Position numbers and translations under genes: made by a program. A stretch of DNA of 64,000 nt, taken from assembly GCF_002278035.1 (NCBI RefSeq), contig NZ_CP022603.1, forward strand, positions 496,001 to 560,000. Reading direction: 5' to 3'. Below the pieces are notes generated by a model that was not told where the DNA came from, searched no databases, and saw only the letters and a list, made by a program, of their open reading frames with translations. Positions 9,741-17,129 of the stretch are shown here, piece by piece; position 1 is the first letter of the stretch; each line of letters starts with the position of its first letter. This stretch comes from Ochrobactrum quorumnocens. GTDB taxonomy: Bacteria; Pseudomonadota; Alphaproteobacteria; Rhizobiales; Rhizobiaceae.

Positions 9741-9784
9741 GCGCATCTTTTCCGAAAACCGTTTCACGCTTTTCGGGATGCGCT
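9741..9784. repeat. Intergenic mosaic hairpin element, copy 2
   Basis: Nearly the same sequence and orientation as the element at 4461-4500: stem CCGAAAA (9752-9758) and TTTTCGG (9770-9776), then GATGCGCTTC. It lies between the ABC ATPase gene and the next monooxygenase gene, within what is otherwise one operon, and ends directly before that gene's AGGAG ribosome site. Confidence 0.75.
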
Positions 9785-9800
9785 TCTTCAGGAGATCACC

Positions 9801-11120
9801 ATGACCAGAACACGTACCCGCCGCTTGAAAACCCTGTTCGGTGCCAGCAACGTTGTTTCCGCGGACACTGACCAGGACAAGACCTTTGGGTTCAAACGCG
9901 CAATAGAGCTGGCAAAGAAGGCTGAAGCCGAGAAAATCACCGGTCTTTTTACAGCCGACCTTCTACAACTTGATCCGGCGGGTCTTGCAGGCACCACCGG
10001 AACGCAAGACCCGGTTATCGCGCTTGCAGCGCTGGCACATGCGACTTCACATATCGGGCTTATTGCGACCGTATCCACGACATTTCTGCATCCTTACAAT
10101 CTCGCACGCCAGATTGGAACACTGGACCATTTGAGCGGTGGCAGAACCGGTTGGAATGCCGTGACCTCTTCGGTCGGCGAAGAGAATTTCGGCGGCGATC
10201 TGCCAAGTCCGGAAGAGCGCTATGAACGGGCTGCGGAATTCATCGAGATCGTCAACGCGCTCTATGATGCAAATGAACGTGATGCGATCACCCGCAAAGC
10301 TTCGGGTAATATCTCTGTCCACCCGGAAAAATTTCACCCTATCAACTATCGTGGCAAGCATTTCAGCGTAGAAGGGCCACTGAATGTGCCACCTCTGCCG
10401 CAGGGTCGTCCGGTTCAGTTTCAGGCCGGCCAATCCGACGCCGGTGTCACGGTTGGCGCCCGCTATGCTGAAGTCGTCTATACGTCACAGCCGAAGCTCG
10501 AAGATGCTGTGGCCTTTGCCGCCGAGCTGCGCCGCCGCGCAGCACAGTTTGGCCGTGGCAACAATCTGCCATTCATCATGAACTCGCTTCATTCGCTGAT
10601 TGGCTCTTCTGAAGCCGATGTTGCTCGCCGTCTGAAAGACAAGCATGAGGCAATCGACTATGATCAGGGACGTGTCAAACTTGCAGATATGCTCGGCGGG
10701 CATATTGATCTGAGCGATCTGCCGCTCGACAAGCCGCTGCCGGAAAACCTGTTGCCGGAAATCACCAGCATTAACCGTCGCCGGGGCCGTGTCGAAGTTT
10801 TCCGTCGCTATGCGCGCGAAGGTTTGACCTTGCGTCAGTTGATTATTGAGGCACAGGAAACCGGTCACTGGTCGATTGCAGGCACGCCGGAGCAACTCGT
10901 CGATGCGATTGAAGAACGCTTCAACACAGGTGCTGTTGACGTTCTCACGCTGCATGGCATTGGTAATCCCGATCAGGAAGATTTGCTTCTAAATGGTCTG
11001 ATCCCGGAGCTTCGACGCCGGTCGTTGATTGATACGGATTATATCGGTTCTGACTTCCGCGCCAATCTGGAACTGCCAGCCTTATCCGTTGCAACACCAT
11101 CTCAAGCCCGGAGCGCCTGA
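9801..11120 (+). CDS. NtaA/SnaA/DszA-family flavin-dependent monooxygenase
   Basis: A 439-residue LLM protein of the group that includes nitrilotriacetate, pristinamycin-synthase and dibenzothiophene-sulfone monooxygenases. The start at 9801 is set by AGGAGATCACC directly upstream. Family stretches include HIGLIATVSTTFLHPYNLAR near residue 80, DHLSGGRTGWNAVTS near residue 112, the [14 protein letters not shown] block near residue 190, and a QAGQSDAG turn. The N-terminus is shorter than in the two relatives that follow and lacks their Trp-x-x-Pro element. The predicted reaction is reduced-FMN-dependent oxygenation, possibly C-S or C-N cleavage. It sits in the ABC operon, followed one base later by another family member. 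Confidence 0.9.
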   Translation: MTRTRTRRLKTLFGASNVVSADTDQDKTFGFKRAIELAKKAEAEKITGLFTADLLQLDPAGLAGTTGTQDPVIALAALAHATSHIGLIATVSTTFLHPYNLARQIGTLDHLSGGRTGWNAVTSSVGEENFGGDLPSPEERYERAAEFIEIVNALYDANERDAITRKASGNISVHPEKFHPINYRGKHFSVEGPLNVPPLPQGRPVQFQAGQSDAGVTVGARYAEVVYTSQPKLEDAVAFAAELRRRAAQFGRGNNLPFIMNSLHSLIGSSEADVARRLKDKHEAIDYDQGRVKLADMLGGHIDLSDLPLDKPLPENLLPEITSINRRRGRVEVFRRYAREGLTLRQLIIEAQETGHWSIAGTPEQLVDAIEERFNTGAVDVLTLHGIGNPDQEDLLLNGLIPELRRRSLIDTDYIGSDFRANLELPALSVATPSQARSA

Positions 11121-11121
11121 A

Positions 11122-12504
11122 ATGGCAAAGCGTGAGGGTTTTCTGCGATTTGGCTTGTTTGTCTATCCCGTCGGCCACCATATTGCGGCATGGCGGCACC
11201 CAGATGCTGTTGCAAATGCTGGCATCAACTTCGACTATTACCGCAACGTTGCCTCGCTGGCAGAAGCAGCCAAATTCGATTTGCTGTTTCTTGCCGATGG
11301 TGCGGGAACCCGCGGCGACAATCTCGAAATTCTGAGCCGCACAGCGCACAGCTATATAGCACAGTTTGAGCCGCTCACGCTTTTGTCCGCGCTCTCGGCT
11401 GTCACCAACCATATCGGTCTTGTTGCAACGGCCTCATCGAGCTTCAATGAGCCTTTTCACATCGCACGAAAATTTGCCTCACTTGACCATTTAAGCGGGG
11501 GTCGCGCAGGCTATAACCTTGTGACTTCGGCCAGCGACTTTGAGGCGCGCAATTTCAACCTCGACCGTCATTATGAACATGCCGACCGTTATGAGCGGGC
11601 GGAAGAATTTGCCGATGTCGTCAAGGGGCTATGGAACAGCTGGGAAGATGATGCCTTTCTTTATGACAAGGAGCAGGCACGGTTCTTCGAACCTAACAAG
11701 CGGCATGTGCTTAATCACAAGGGTAAACACTTCTCGGTTCAGGGACCGCTAAATGTACCGCGTTCGCCGCAAGGGCATCCCGTGACGGTGCAGGCCGGTT
11801 CATCGGCGGCTGGAAAGGACTTGGCAGCAAAAAGTGCAGATGTTGTTTTCACGGCACAGCAGACTGTTGAGGAAGCCGCCGCTTTCTACAAGGATGTCAA
11901 ACAGCGTGCAGCACACTATGGGCGTGATGCAGACGATATCAAAATCATGCCGGGCATTTTTCCGGTTGTTGGTCGCACGAGACAGGAGGCTCAGGATAAG
12001 TTTGACGAACTCCAGAACCTCATTCACTCGTCTGTGGGGCTCAATATTCTCTCTTCGGGCTGGTCTGGTCCCGACCTTTCGCAGTTTGATCTCGACGGTC
12101 CAGTGCCTGAGTTGCCGGAAACTCAAGGCAGCAAAAGCAGACAAGAGCTTCTGTTTGAATTAGCGCGGCGTGAAAATCTGACCATTCGTGAGCTTTATCT
12201 ACGGGTTGCTGGCGCGCGTGGTCATCTGCAAATCGTGGGCACCGCGACGGACGTTGCTGACGCGCTCGAAGAGCGTTTTGAAACCTATGGCGCGGATGGT
12301 TTCAATGTGATGCCGCCTATCTTCCCGGCAGGTCTGGAAGACTTTGCCGAGCTGGTTCTGCCGGAGCTTCGTCGCCGCGGGCTTGCCCGCAGCGATTATG
12401 ATGGTCCGACATTGCGGGACAATCTCGGTTTGAAAATACCGATCCATCCAGCTGCATCGGTTCAGAGTTCAGACACCTTAGCTGCCATCAAAAAAGCGGT
12501 TTGA
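11122..12504 (+). CDS. NtaA/SnaA/DszA-family flavin-dependent monooxygenase
   Basis: A 460-residue LLM protein, last gene of the plus-strand operon that starts at 1793. The ATG at 11122 follows the previous stop by one base and has GGAGCG upstream; longer upstream starts would overlap the previous gene. The family's substrate-side element AAWRHPDA is at residue 23, and HIGLVATASSSFNEPFHIAR, DHLSGGRAGYNLVTS and KGKHFSVQGPLNVPRSPQG are all present. It should be an FMNH2-dependent oxygenase; the substrate is unknown. Its 3' end overlaps by 27 bases the 3' end of the convergent paralogue on the minus strand. Confidence 0.92.
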   Translation: MAKREGFLRFGLFVYPVGHHIAAWRHPDAVANAGINFDYYRNVASLAEAAKFDLLFLADGAGTRGDNLEILSRTAHSYIAQFEPLTLLSALSAVTNHIGLVATASSSFNEPFHIARKFASLDHLSGGRAGYNLVTSASDFEARNFNLDRHYEHADRYERAEEFADVVKGLWNSWEDDAFLYDKEQARFFEPNKRHVLNHKGKHFSVQGPLNVPRSPQGHPVTVQAGSSAAGKDLAAKSADVVFTAQQTVEEAAAFYKDVKQRAAHYGRDADDIKIMPGIFPVVGRTRQEAQDKFDELQNLIHSSVGLNILSSGWSGPDLSQFDLDGPVPELPETQGSKSRQELLFELARRENLTIRELYLRVAGARGHLQIVGTATDVADALEERFETYGADGFNVMPPIFPAGLEDFAELVLPELRRRGLARSDYDGPTLRDNLGLKIPIHPAASVQSSDTLAAIKKAV

Positions 12505-13803
12505 AGGGCGTGGGAGGCCCAGGTGTTCACGCAGCGTGCTGCCCTCGTAATCAGTGCGGAAGATACCACGGCGCTGTAGCTCAGGCACCAGTCTTTCCGC
12601 CACATCATCAAGGCCTTCCGGCAGGAAGGGGAATACAACCGTGAAGCCGTCACTGGCATCCTCTTCCAGCCACTTCTGCATTTCATCGGCAACGCTTTCG
12701 ACGGTTCCGACGAAAGCAAGACCTGAATAGCCGCCGTAACGCTGGGCGAGCTGACGGACAGTCAGCTTTTCCTCTTCGGCCAATTTGAGAACTTGCGCCC
12801 TGCCCGACTTGCTTGCATTGGTTTCGGGAATTTGAGGCAAATAGTCGTCTGGATCAAAGCCTGATACATCATGGCCCAGAGCAATCGACAACGATGCGAT
12901 ACCGCTATCATAATGAACAAGACTATCGAGCTTCGCACGCTTCTGCTTGGCTTCCTCAAGGCTATCGCCAAGGACGATGAAGGCTGCAGGCAATATCTTC
13001 AACGACGATGGCGCGCGACCGGCGGCAGCCAACCGCGACTTCAAATCAGCATAAAGCTTTTTTGATTCAACAATGTCTTGCGGCGCACAAAACACCACTT
13101 CCGCCGTTTCTGCCGCCAGCTGGCGACCCGGTTCTGATTGACCAGCCTGAACAATCACCGGCCATCCTTGTACGGGACGCGCAATATTAAGTGGTCCACG
13201 CACATTAAAATCATCGCCATGATGATCCAGAACATGCATCTTGGATGGATCAAAGAAGATGCCGCTTTCCTGATCCCGGATGAATGCGTCATCCGCAAAG
13301 CTGTCCCAAAGTCCCGTTACAACATCATAGAACTCGCGCGCACGCTTGTAGCGTTCGCCATGCTCGACATGCTCGTCCTTGCCGAAATTAAGCGCTGAAT
13401 CGGGATTGGACGTCGTGACGATGTTCCACGCTGCGCGCCCCTGGCTGATATGGTCAAGCGAGGCAAAACGTCTGGCAATATGATAGGGCTCGTCAAATGT
13501 GGTGGACGCCGTTGCGGCCAGTCCGATCTTGTCAGTCACCGCAGCCAGAGCCGACAGCAGCGTGAATGGTTCAAACGATGTAACCGTATGACTGCGTTTC
13601 AGCGCCTCGACCGGCATGTTGAGGACAGCAAGATGATCCGCCATGAAGAATGCGTCGAATTTCGCCGCTTCAAGTTTGTGAGCAAAAGCCTTCAGATGCT
13701 TGAAATTGAAATTTGCGTCGGCATAGGCACCGGGATATCGCCAAGCGCCAGTATGCAGGCTTACAGGGCGCATAAACGCCGTAAGATGAAGAGACTTGTT
13801 CAA
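12478..13803 (-). CDS. NtaA/SnaA/DszA-family flavin-dependent monooxygenase
   Basis: A 441-residue LLM protein on the minus strand. It carries GAWRYPGA near residue 20, KIGLAATASTTFDEPYHIARR near 85 (core KIGLAATAS), DHISQGRAAWNIVTTS and the HGDDFNVRGPLNIARP block. The last differs from relatives by Asp-Asp-Phe instead of Lys-His-Phe. It should be an FMNH2-dependent oxygenase with an unknown substrate. It is transcribed alone from the 377-base region shared with the gene at 14181, and converges on the operon ending at 12504 with overlapping stop regions. It is the third member of this family in 4 kb and the most divergent of the three in its C-terminal third. Confidence 0.92.
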   Translation of the reverse strand: MNKSLHLTAFMRPVSLHTGAWRYPGAYADANFNFKHLKAFAHKLEAAKFDAFFMADHLAVLNMPVEALKRSHTVTSFEPFTLLSALAAVTDKIGLAATASTTFDEPYHIARRFASLDHISQGRAAWNIVTTSNPDSALNFGKDEHVEHGERYKRAREFYDVVTGLWDSFADDAFIRDQESGIFFDPSKMHVLDHHGDDFNVRGPLNIARPVQGWPVIVQAGQSEPGRQLAAETAEVVFCAPQDIVESKKLYADLKSRLAAAGRAPSSLKILPAAFIVLGDSLEEAKQKRAKLDSLVHYDSGIASLSIALGHDVSGFDPDDYLPQIPETNASKSGRAQVLKLAEEEKLTVRQLAQRYGGYSGLAFVGTVESVADEMQKWLEEDASDGFTVVFPFLPEGLDDVAERLVPELQRRGIFRTDYEGSTLREHLGLPRPSNRFFDGS

Positions 13804-14180
13804 TTGATCGTTCCTGAGGCTATTGCGAAATGAGGTGGGCGCTTCTCGATGAGCGTTTGTCAGAACGGTGATTTTACGACTACGTACTCATTGAGCTAAG
13901 AAATATGATTGCGCTGCCTGCGCTACTCAAGGAATTTGCGCTTCATATTTCCGTGATTCATGGATCATCGTGCTAAGCGCCCGTCACAGAGCAATGTTAG
14001 ACTCTATCCCAATATCTTGCGTTGGCTTTATTGGGTTTTATTGACAAACCCAACATGGCATATTTTCAAAGTGGAACCGGCTTCAGCGTTTTGACGTTGA
14101 AGATATCGATCCGATCAGCCTTGGGATAATCAGATTATCCCGTTGGGTGCGGAGGAAAATAACCAAGGGAGGTCAGAAAG
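13804..14180. promoter_or_regulatory. 377-base gene-free divergent region
   Basis: No open frame here looks coding. The region must hold promoters for the monooxygenase (minus) and the GNAT-like gene (plus). TTGACA occurs at 14041 but I see no good -10 box at the right spacing. A perfect 19-bp palindrome lies at 14123-14141 (separate entry). The rest shows no repeat or hairpin of note. Confidence 0.6.
14123..14141. promoter_or_regulatory. Perfect 19-bp palindrome, candidate operator
   Basis: GGGATAATC, one central A, then GATTATCCC: a perfect nine-base dyad 40 bases before the start codon at 14181. The size and the single-base centre fit a dimeric helix-turn-helix regulator. The regulator is not identified, and no other copy was noticed in the window. 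Confidence 0.55.
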
Positions 14181-14636
14181 ATGAAAGCACGCACAGCAAG
14201 TGTTGGTGATCTGGAAAGCGTTTTTCACGACCTTTCTGAGCGAATGGCAGCGGAATATATCGCGGCCGGGAAAGACGTAAGATCGGCCTACGATAACCTT
14301 ACCATGAACCTGCGCGAAGGACGCGCACATGCACTGATTGAAGACGACAAGGTCGTGGCGATCATTGCCTGGCAAGAGGCGGATGATGGAACAGATACCC
14401 TGTTTGCGGCGAAGGAAGACTTCTTCAATGCGCGATCCGTCCGCTTTTGTCGGAAGCACATCAAGCAAATTCAGGCGCTTTCCGGCGACCGTCCGATACA
14501 TTCCAGAAGCTGGCGTGATCGTCCTGATGTCGTTAAATGGTTTCGGATCATTGGTTATCGGGAGATCGATGGCGAGCAAGGTTCCAAGCTTTTTGAGCTT
14601 GGTGCCCCAGCTGGAAACAGCCTCTCCAGCCAGTAA
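14181..14636 (+). CDS. GNAT-fold-like protein of unknown function
   Basis: A 151-residue soluble protein. It opens like an N-acetyltransferase (MKARTASVGDLESVF, then a helix and AHALIEDDKVVAIIAW as the central beta strands). The C-terminal part (DVVKWFRIIGYREIDG) resembles the end of a GNAT fold. The clear acetyl-CoA loop of typical GNATs is missing. The pattern loosely recalls the T7 gp13-like acyltransferase-fold proteins of phages, but nothing else here is phage-like. A very strong AGGGAGGT ribosome site lies eight bases upstream, and a perfect palindrome precedes it. It stands alone, convergent with the LysR gene. I do not assign a function. Confidence 0.75.
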   Translation: MKARTASVGDLESVFHDLSERMAAEYIAAGKDVRSAYDNLTMNLREGRAHALIEDDKVVAIIAWQEADDGTDTLFAAKEDFFNARSVRFCRKHIKQIQALSGDRPIHSRSWRDRPDVVKWFRIIGYREIDGEQGSKLFELGAPAGNSLSSQ

Positions 14637-14645
14637 AATTAAGCA

Positions 14646-14670
14646 GCGCCGCGTTTATCAAGCGCGGCGC
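14646..14670. terminator. GC-rich hairpin between convergent genes
   Basis: Perfect stem GCGCCGCG / CGCGGCGC with a nine-base loop, between the stops of the plus-strand gene (14636) and the minus-strand LysR gene (14674). T-runs after the stem are short on both strands, so it is a probable bidirectional terminator rather than a textbook one. Confidence 0.6.
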
Positions 14671-14673
14671 GGT

Positions 14674-15570
14674 CTACCGCAAGCCTTCAGCAATTGCATC
14701 AATCGTTGCTCTCACGCGTGATGCAAGAACACGCCCGCCCGGCCATATGATACGGATCGGTAACGAAGGCGTTCTGATATCCGGCAAAACCTGAACCAAC
14801 GCGCCGGACAAGAGCTCGTCTTCGACCAGCCAGCGGGGTATCTGCACAAGCCCCAAGCCAGCAATACCCGCATCGACGATCATATCAAAAGCAGCAAAGC
14901 TATGGTTCGCGCGGATATCGCATCGAACCTTTTCCCCATGCTCGTTTAAAGCGACCCATGGTTCGTTCCGCCCACTGCGAAACTGTGTGACACAGAAATG
15001 CTCTTGAACGTCACTCAGTTTCGAAGGCTTACCATAGGCCGATATGTAGGAGGGTGATGCACAAATGATGACGTCCTGTTGACCCACGCGTTTAGAAATC
15101 AGATCCGTACTATCGGGCAGATCACCGATCCGCACCGCAAGATCGTACCCCTCTTCGATGAGGTTCACGACGCGGTTCTCAAATGACACTTCAAAATGCA
15201 GCTGTGGGTGGGCTTGTGCGAGTTGCATCAACAAAGGTGCAACGCATTTCCGGCCAAACAAATCCGGCAGATTAATCCGCACCCGTCCTGACGGAACAGC
15301 TATGCGGGAAGAAAGTGCAGTTTCTGCATTCGCAAGTTCTTCAAGCGCCCGACGGCAGCTTTCCAGATAAACGCGCCCCTCGTCGGTCAGGCTTAGACTA
15401 CGGGTCGTGCGATGAAACAACCGTACGCCGAGACGATCTTCAAGCCGCGCAACAGACTTGCTGACTGCAGATTGCGACAGGCCCAACACGGTTGATGCAG
15501 CCGCGAAGCTGCCCGATTGCTCAGCCTGAACAAATGCTCTGATACCGTTAAACCGTTCGTTTGAAATCAT
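14674..15570 (-). CDS. LysR family transcriptional regulator
   Basis: A 298-residue LTTR. The winged helix-turn-helix is plain at residues 5-65, with SFAAASTVLGLSQSAVSKSV as recognition region and GVRLFHRTTRSLSLTDEG as the wing. The rest is the type 2 periplasmic-binding-like effector domain (RVRINLPDLFGRKCVAPLL near residue 95). It resembles the AaeR/DmlR-like subgroup. It is divergent from the SDR gene at 15678 with 107 bases between, so it probably controls that gene and itself. A candidate ATATT-N11-AATAT box lies just upstream of its start. The effector is unknown. Confidence 0.93.
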   Translation of the reverse strand: MISNERFNGIRAFVQAEQSGSFAAASTVLGLSQSAVSKSVARLEDRLGVRLFHRTTRSLSLTDEGRVYLESCRRALEELANAETALSSRIAVPSGRVRINLPDLFGRKCVAPLLMQLAQAHPQLHFEVSFENRVVNLIEEGYDLAVRIGDLPDSTDLISKRVGQQDVIICASPSYISAYGKPSKLSDVQEHFCVTQFRSGRNEPWVALNEHGEKVRCDIRANHSFAAFDMIVDAGIAGLGLVQIPRWLVEDELLSGALVQVLPDIRTPSLPIRIIWPGGRVLASRVRATIDAIAEGLR

Positions 15571-15579
15571 ATGTCGATA

Positions 15580-15600
15580 ATATTTGTCGTGATTGAATAT
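15580..15600. promoter_or_regulatory. Candidate LysR-type operator
   Basis: ATATT, eleven bases, AATAT: an inverted repeat of the T-N11-A class bound by LTTRs. It lies between the divergent LysR (start 15570) and SDR (start 15678) genes, ten bases from the LysR start codon, a position that fits autorepression. Confidence 0.6.
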
Positions 15601-15677
15601 AAATAATGCCAGAAATGCGAAATTTTCTCCATGATAAATTGCCTTTCACAAAGTTTCAGAGTTGTGAAGGATGAGCA

Positions 15678-16400
15678 ATGTCAGAAGCACTGCAAGATAA
15701 GAAAATCGTTGTGATCGGTGGAAGTACCGGGATCGGGTTCGCCGTTGCAAAGAAGGCAGTAGAAGCAGGCGGCAAGGTCGTTATAGGCGCACGCGATCCT
15801 GCAAGACTTGGCCAGGCTGCTAAAACTCTGGGAGAGAGATCAACCGCATTGGAAGTCGATACCTCCGACACCGAATCTCTTGCGACATTCTTCTGCGCAA
15901 TCGGCGCTTTCGATCATTTGTTCATCCCGGCAGCCACCTACACCGTGGTCGGCCTCGACAGCGACGACATAGAGGCAATTGAAAGCCCGTTTCGTTCAAA
16001 GTTCTGGGGCCAATACTGGGCTGTAAAGCACGCTGTTCCGCATCTCGATAGGACTGGTTCGATCACCTTGATGGCCGGTGCGGCCAGTGCAAGGCCAATC
16101 AAGGGTGGCGCAGTTTATGCAGCTTGCAACAGTGCAATCGAAGGGCTCGGTCGCGGGTTGGCGATTGATCTGGCACCCATCCGGGTGAACACGATTTCCC
16201 CCGGTACAATCGACGGCCATCTTTGGCAAAATCGTCCGCAGGAAATGCGCGAAATGGCCTATGAACACTATCGTCAAAATTCGCTTGTCGGCAGACCAGG
16301 CACTGAATCCGAGATTGCCGATACAGTACTTTACCTGATGGGAAACAGGTTTGTGACCGGATCGAACCTTTATCCGGATGGTGGATACGCGCTTCGCTAA
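15678..16400 (+). CDS. Short-chain dehydrogenase/reductase-fold protein with altered active site
   Basis: A 240-residue Rossmann-fold protein. The nucleotide loop GGSTGIG is at residues 14-20. Tyr147 is in place, but the usual Lys four residues on is Asn151 (YAACN), and the usual Ser thirteen residues before the Tyr is not seen (LMAGAAS). The C-terminal FVTGSNLYPDGGYALR is typical of SDRs. Some SDR subfamilies with this YAAxN pattern exist, so it may bind NAD(P) and act with a different proton relay, or be non-catalytic. It is divergent from, and probably regulated by, the LysR gene upstream. The start has GAAGGA upstream. Confidence 0.85.
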   Translation: MSEALQDKKIVVIGGSTGIGFAVAKKAVEAGGKVVIGARDPARLGQAAKTLGERSTALEVDTSDTESLATFFCAIGAFDHLFIPAATYTVVGLDSDDIEAIESPFRSKFWGQYWAVKHAVPHLDRTGSITLMAGAASARPIKGGAVYAACNSAIEGLGRGLAIDLAPIRVNTISPGTIDGHLWQNRPQEMREMAYEHYRQNSLVGRPGTESEIADTVLYLMGNRFVTGSNLYPDGGYALR

Positions 16401-16456
16401 CAGCCTATATGACAACTGGCTGCAATATCTGAAGTTTCTAATGCAGCCGATTGAAT

Positions 16457-17053
16457 TTAATAGGTTTCTCCGCGCAGATGGCTCGCCAGAAAGCCGAGAT
16501 TATCTTGTCCCCAATAGGTCTCAGTATCGTAAATATAGGTCGGAAAACCAAACACACCCCTATCGACGGCACGTTCGCGATCCGATTTCCATTTGGCCTG
16601 AACGTCGTGATCATTCTCACGGCCCAACAGATACTGACCGTTAAAGCCAGCTTCATCGGCGACGGCACTGCGGACTTCCGGCTTGCCAATATCCTTAGCC
16701 TCAGACCAAAATGCATGTTGAAGTACACGTGTCAGCTGCAGCCAGTTTTGACCTTCAAGATAGGCAGCAATCACACTGAATGAAGCAGGTGTGGGGTCAC
16801 TCAGAGCCGGGCGGCTATCAATGAAAAGCGGTTTGCCGCGAAACTTGGCCCAACGCTTGAGATCTTGCGCGCCATAGGCGCGACGGGCTTCCGGACGATT
16901 GCGCGAAAAGATGCCGCCATTTTCCTCGATGACGGTCGCAAGATAAGGCTTGATTTCGATCACATGCCGCTCTGCCAGCTCCTCAAGCGTATCAAGCCCG
17001 AGATATGACCAGGGCGACCCGATGGAAAAGAAATAATCGATCGATTTTGGCAC
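16457..17053 (-). CDS. DsbA-fold protein, 2-hydroxychromene-2-carboxylate isomerase family
   Basis: A 198-residue thioredoxin-fold protein of the kappa-GST-like HCCA isomerase family. The N-terminal FSIGSPWSYLG provides the Ser that usually contacts glutathione in place of a CxxC pair, and the C-terminal RGVFGFPTYIYD plus WGQDNLGFL is the family's cis-Pro and closing motif. The known family reaction is a glutathione-dependent isomerisation in naphthalene breakdown, but many members act elsewhere. Here it follows the third binding-protein gene on the same strand (76 bases) and looks like the last gene of the 26389-to-16457 operon. A thiol- or glutathione-related step in that pathway is an inference. 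Confidence 0.87.
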   Translation of the reverse strand: MPKSIDYFFSIGSPWSYLGLDTLEELAERHVIEIKPYLATVIEENGGIFSRNRPEARRAYGAQDLKRWAKFRGKPLFIDSRPALSDPTPASFSVIAAYLEGQNWLQLTRVLQHAFWSEAKDIGKPEVRSAVADEAGFNGQYLLGRENDHDVQAKWKSDRERAVDRGVFGFPTYIYDTETYWGQDNLGFLASHLRGETY

Positions 17054-17072
17054 GTTTTATCCTTCTGTATGT

Positions 17073-17117
17073 GAGTGCATCCCGACAAGTGTGAACCTGT
17101 TTTCTGATAAGATGCGC
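17073..17117. repeat. Intergenic mosaic element, degenerate copy 3
   Basis: A diverged, reverse-orientation relative of the element at 20189: GAGTGCATCCCGA, AAGTGTGAACC, TGTTTTC and GATGCGC are recognisable, but the stem is interrupted. It lies between the DsbA-fold gene and the binding-protein gene. Confidence 0.55.
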
Positions 17118-17129
17118 GCAGGAACGTTA

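Noticed and set aside
14181..14636. GNAT-like orphan as part of a prophage
   Set aside because: The likeness to T7 gp13-type proteins is loose and there are no other phage genes or attachment repeats nearby.
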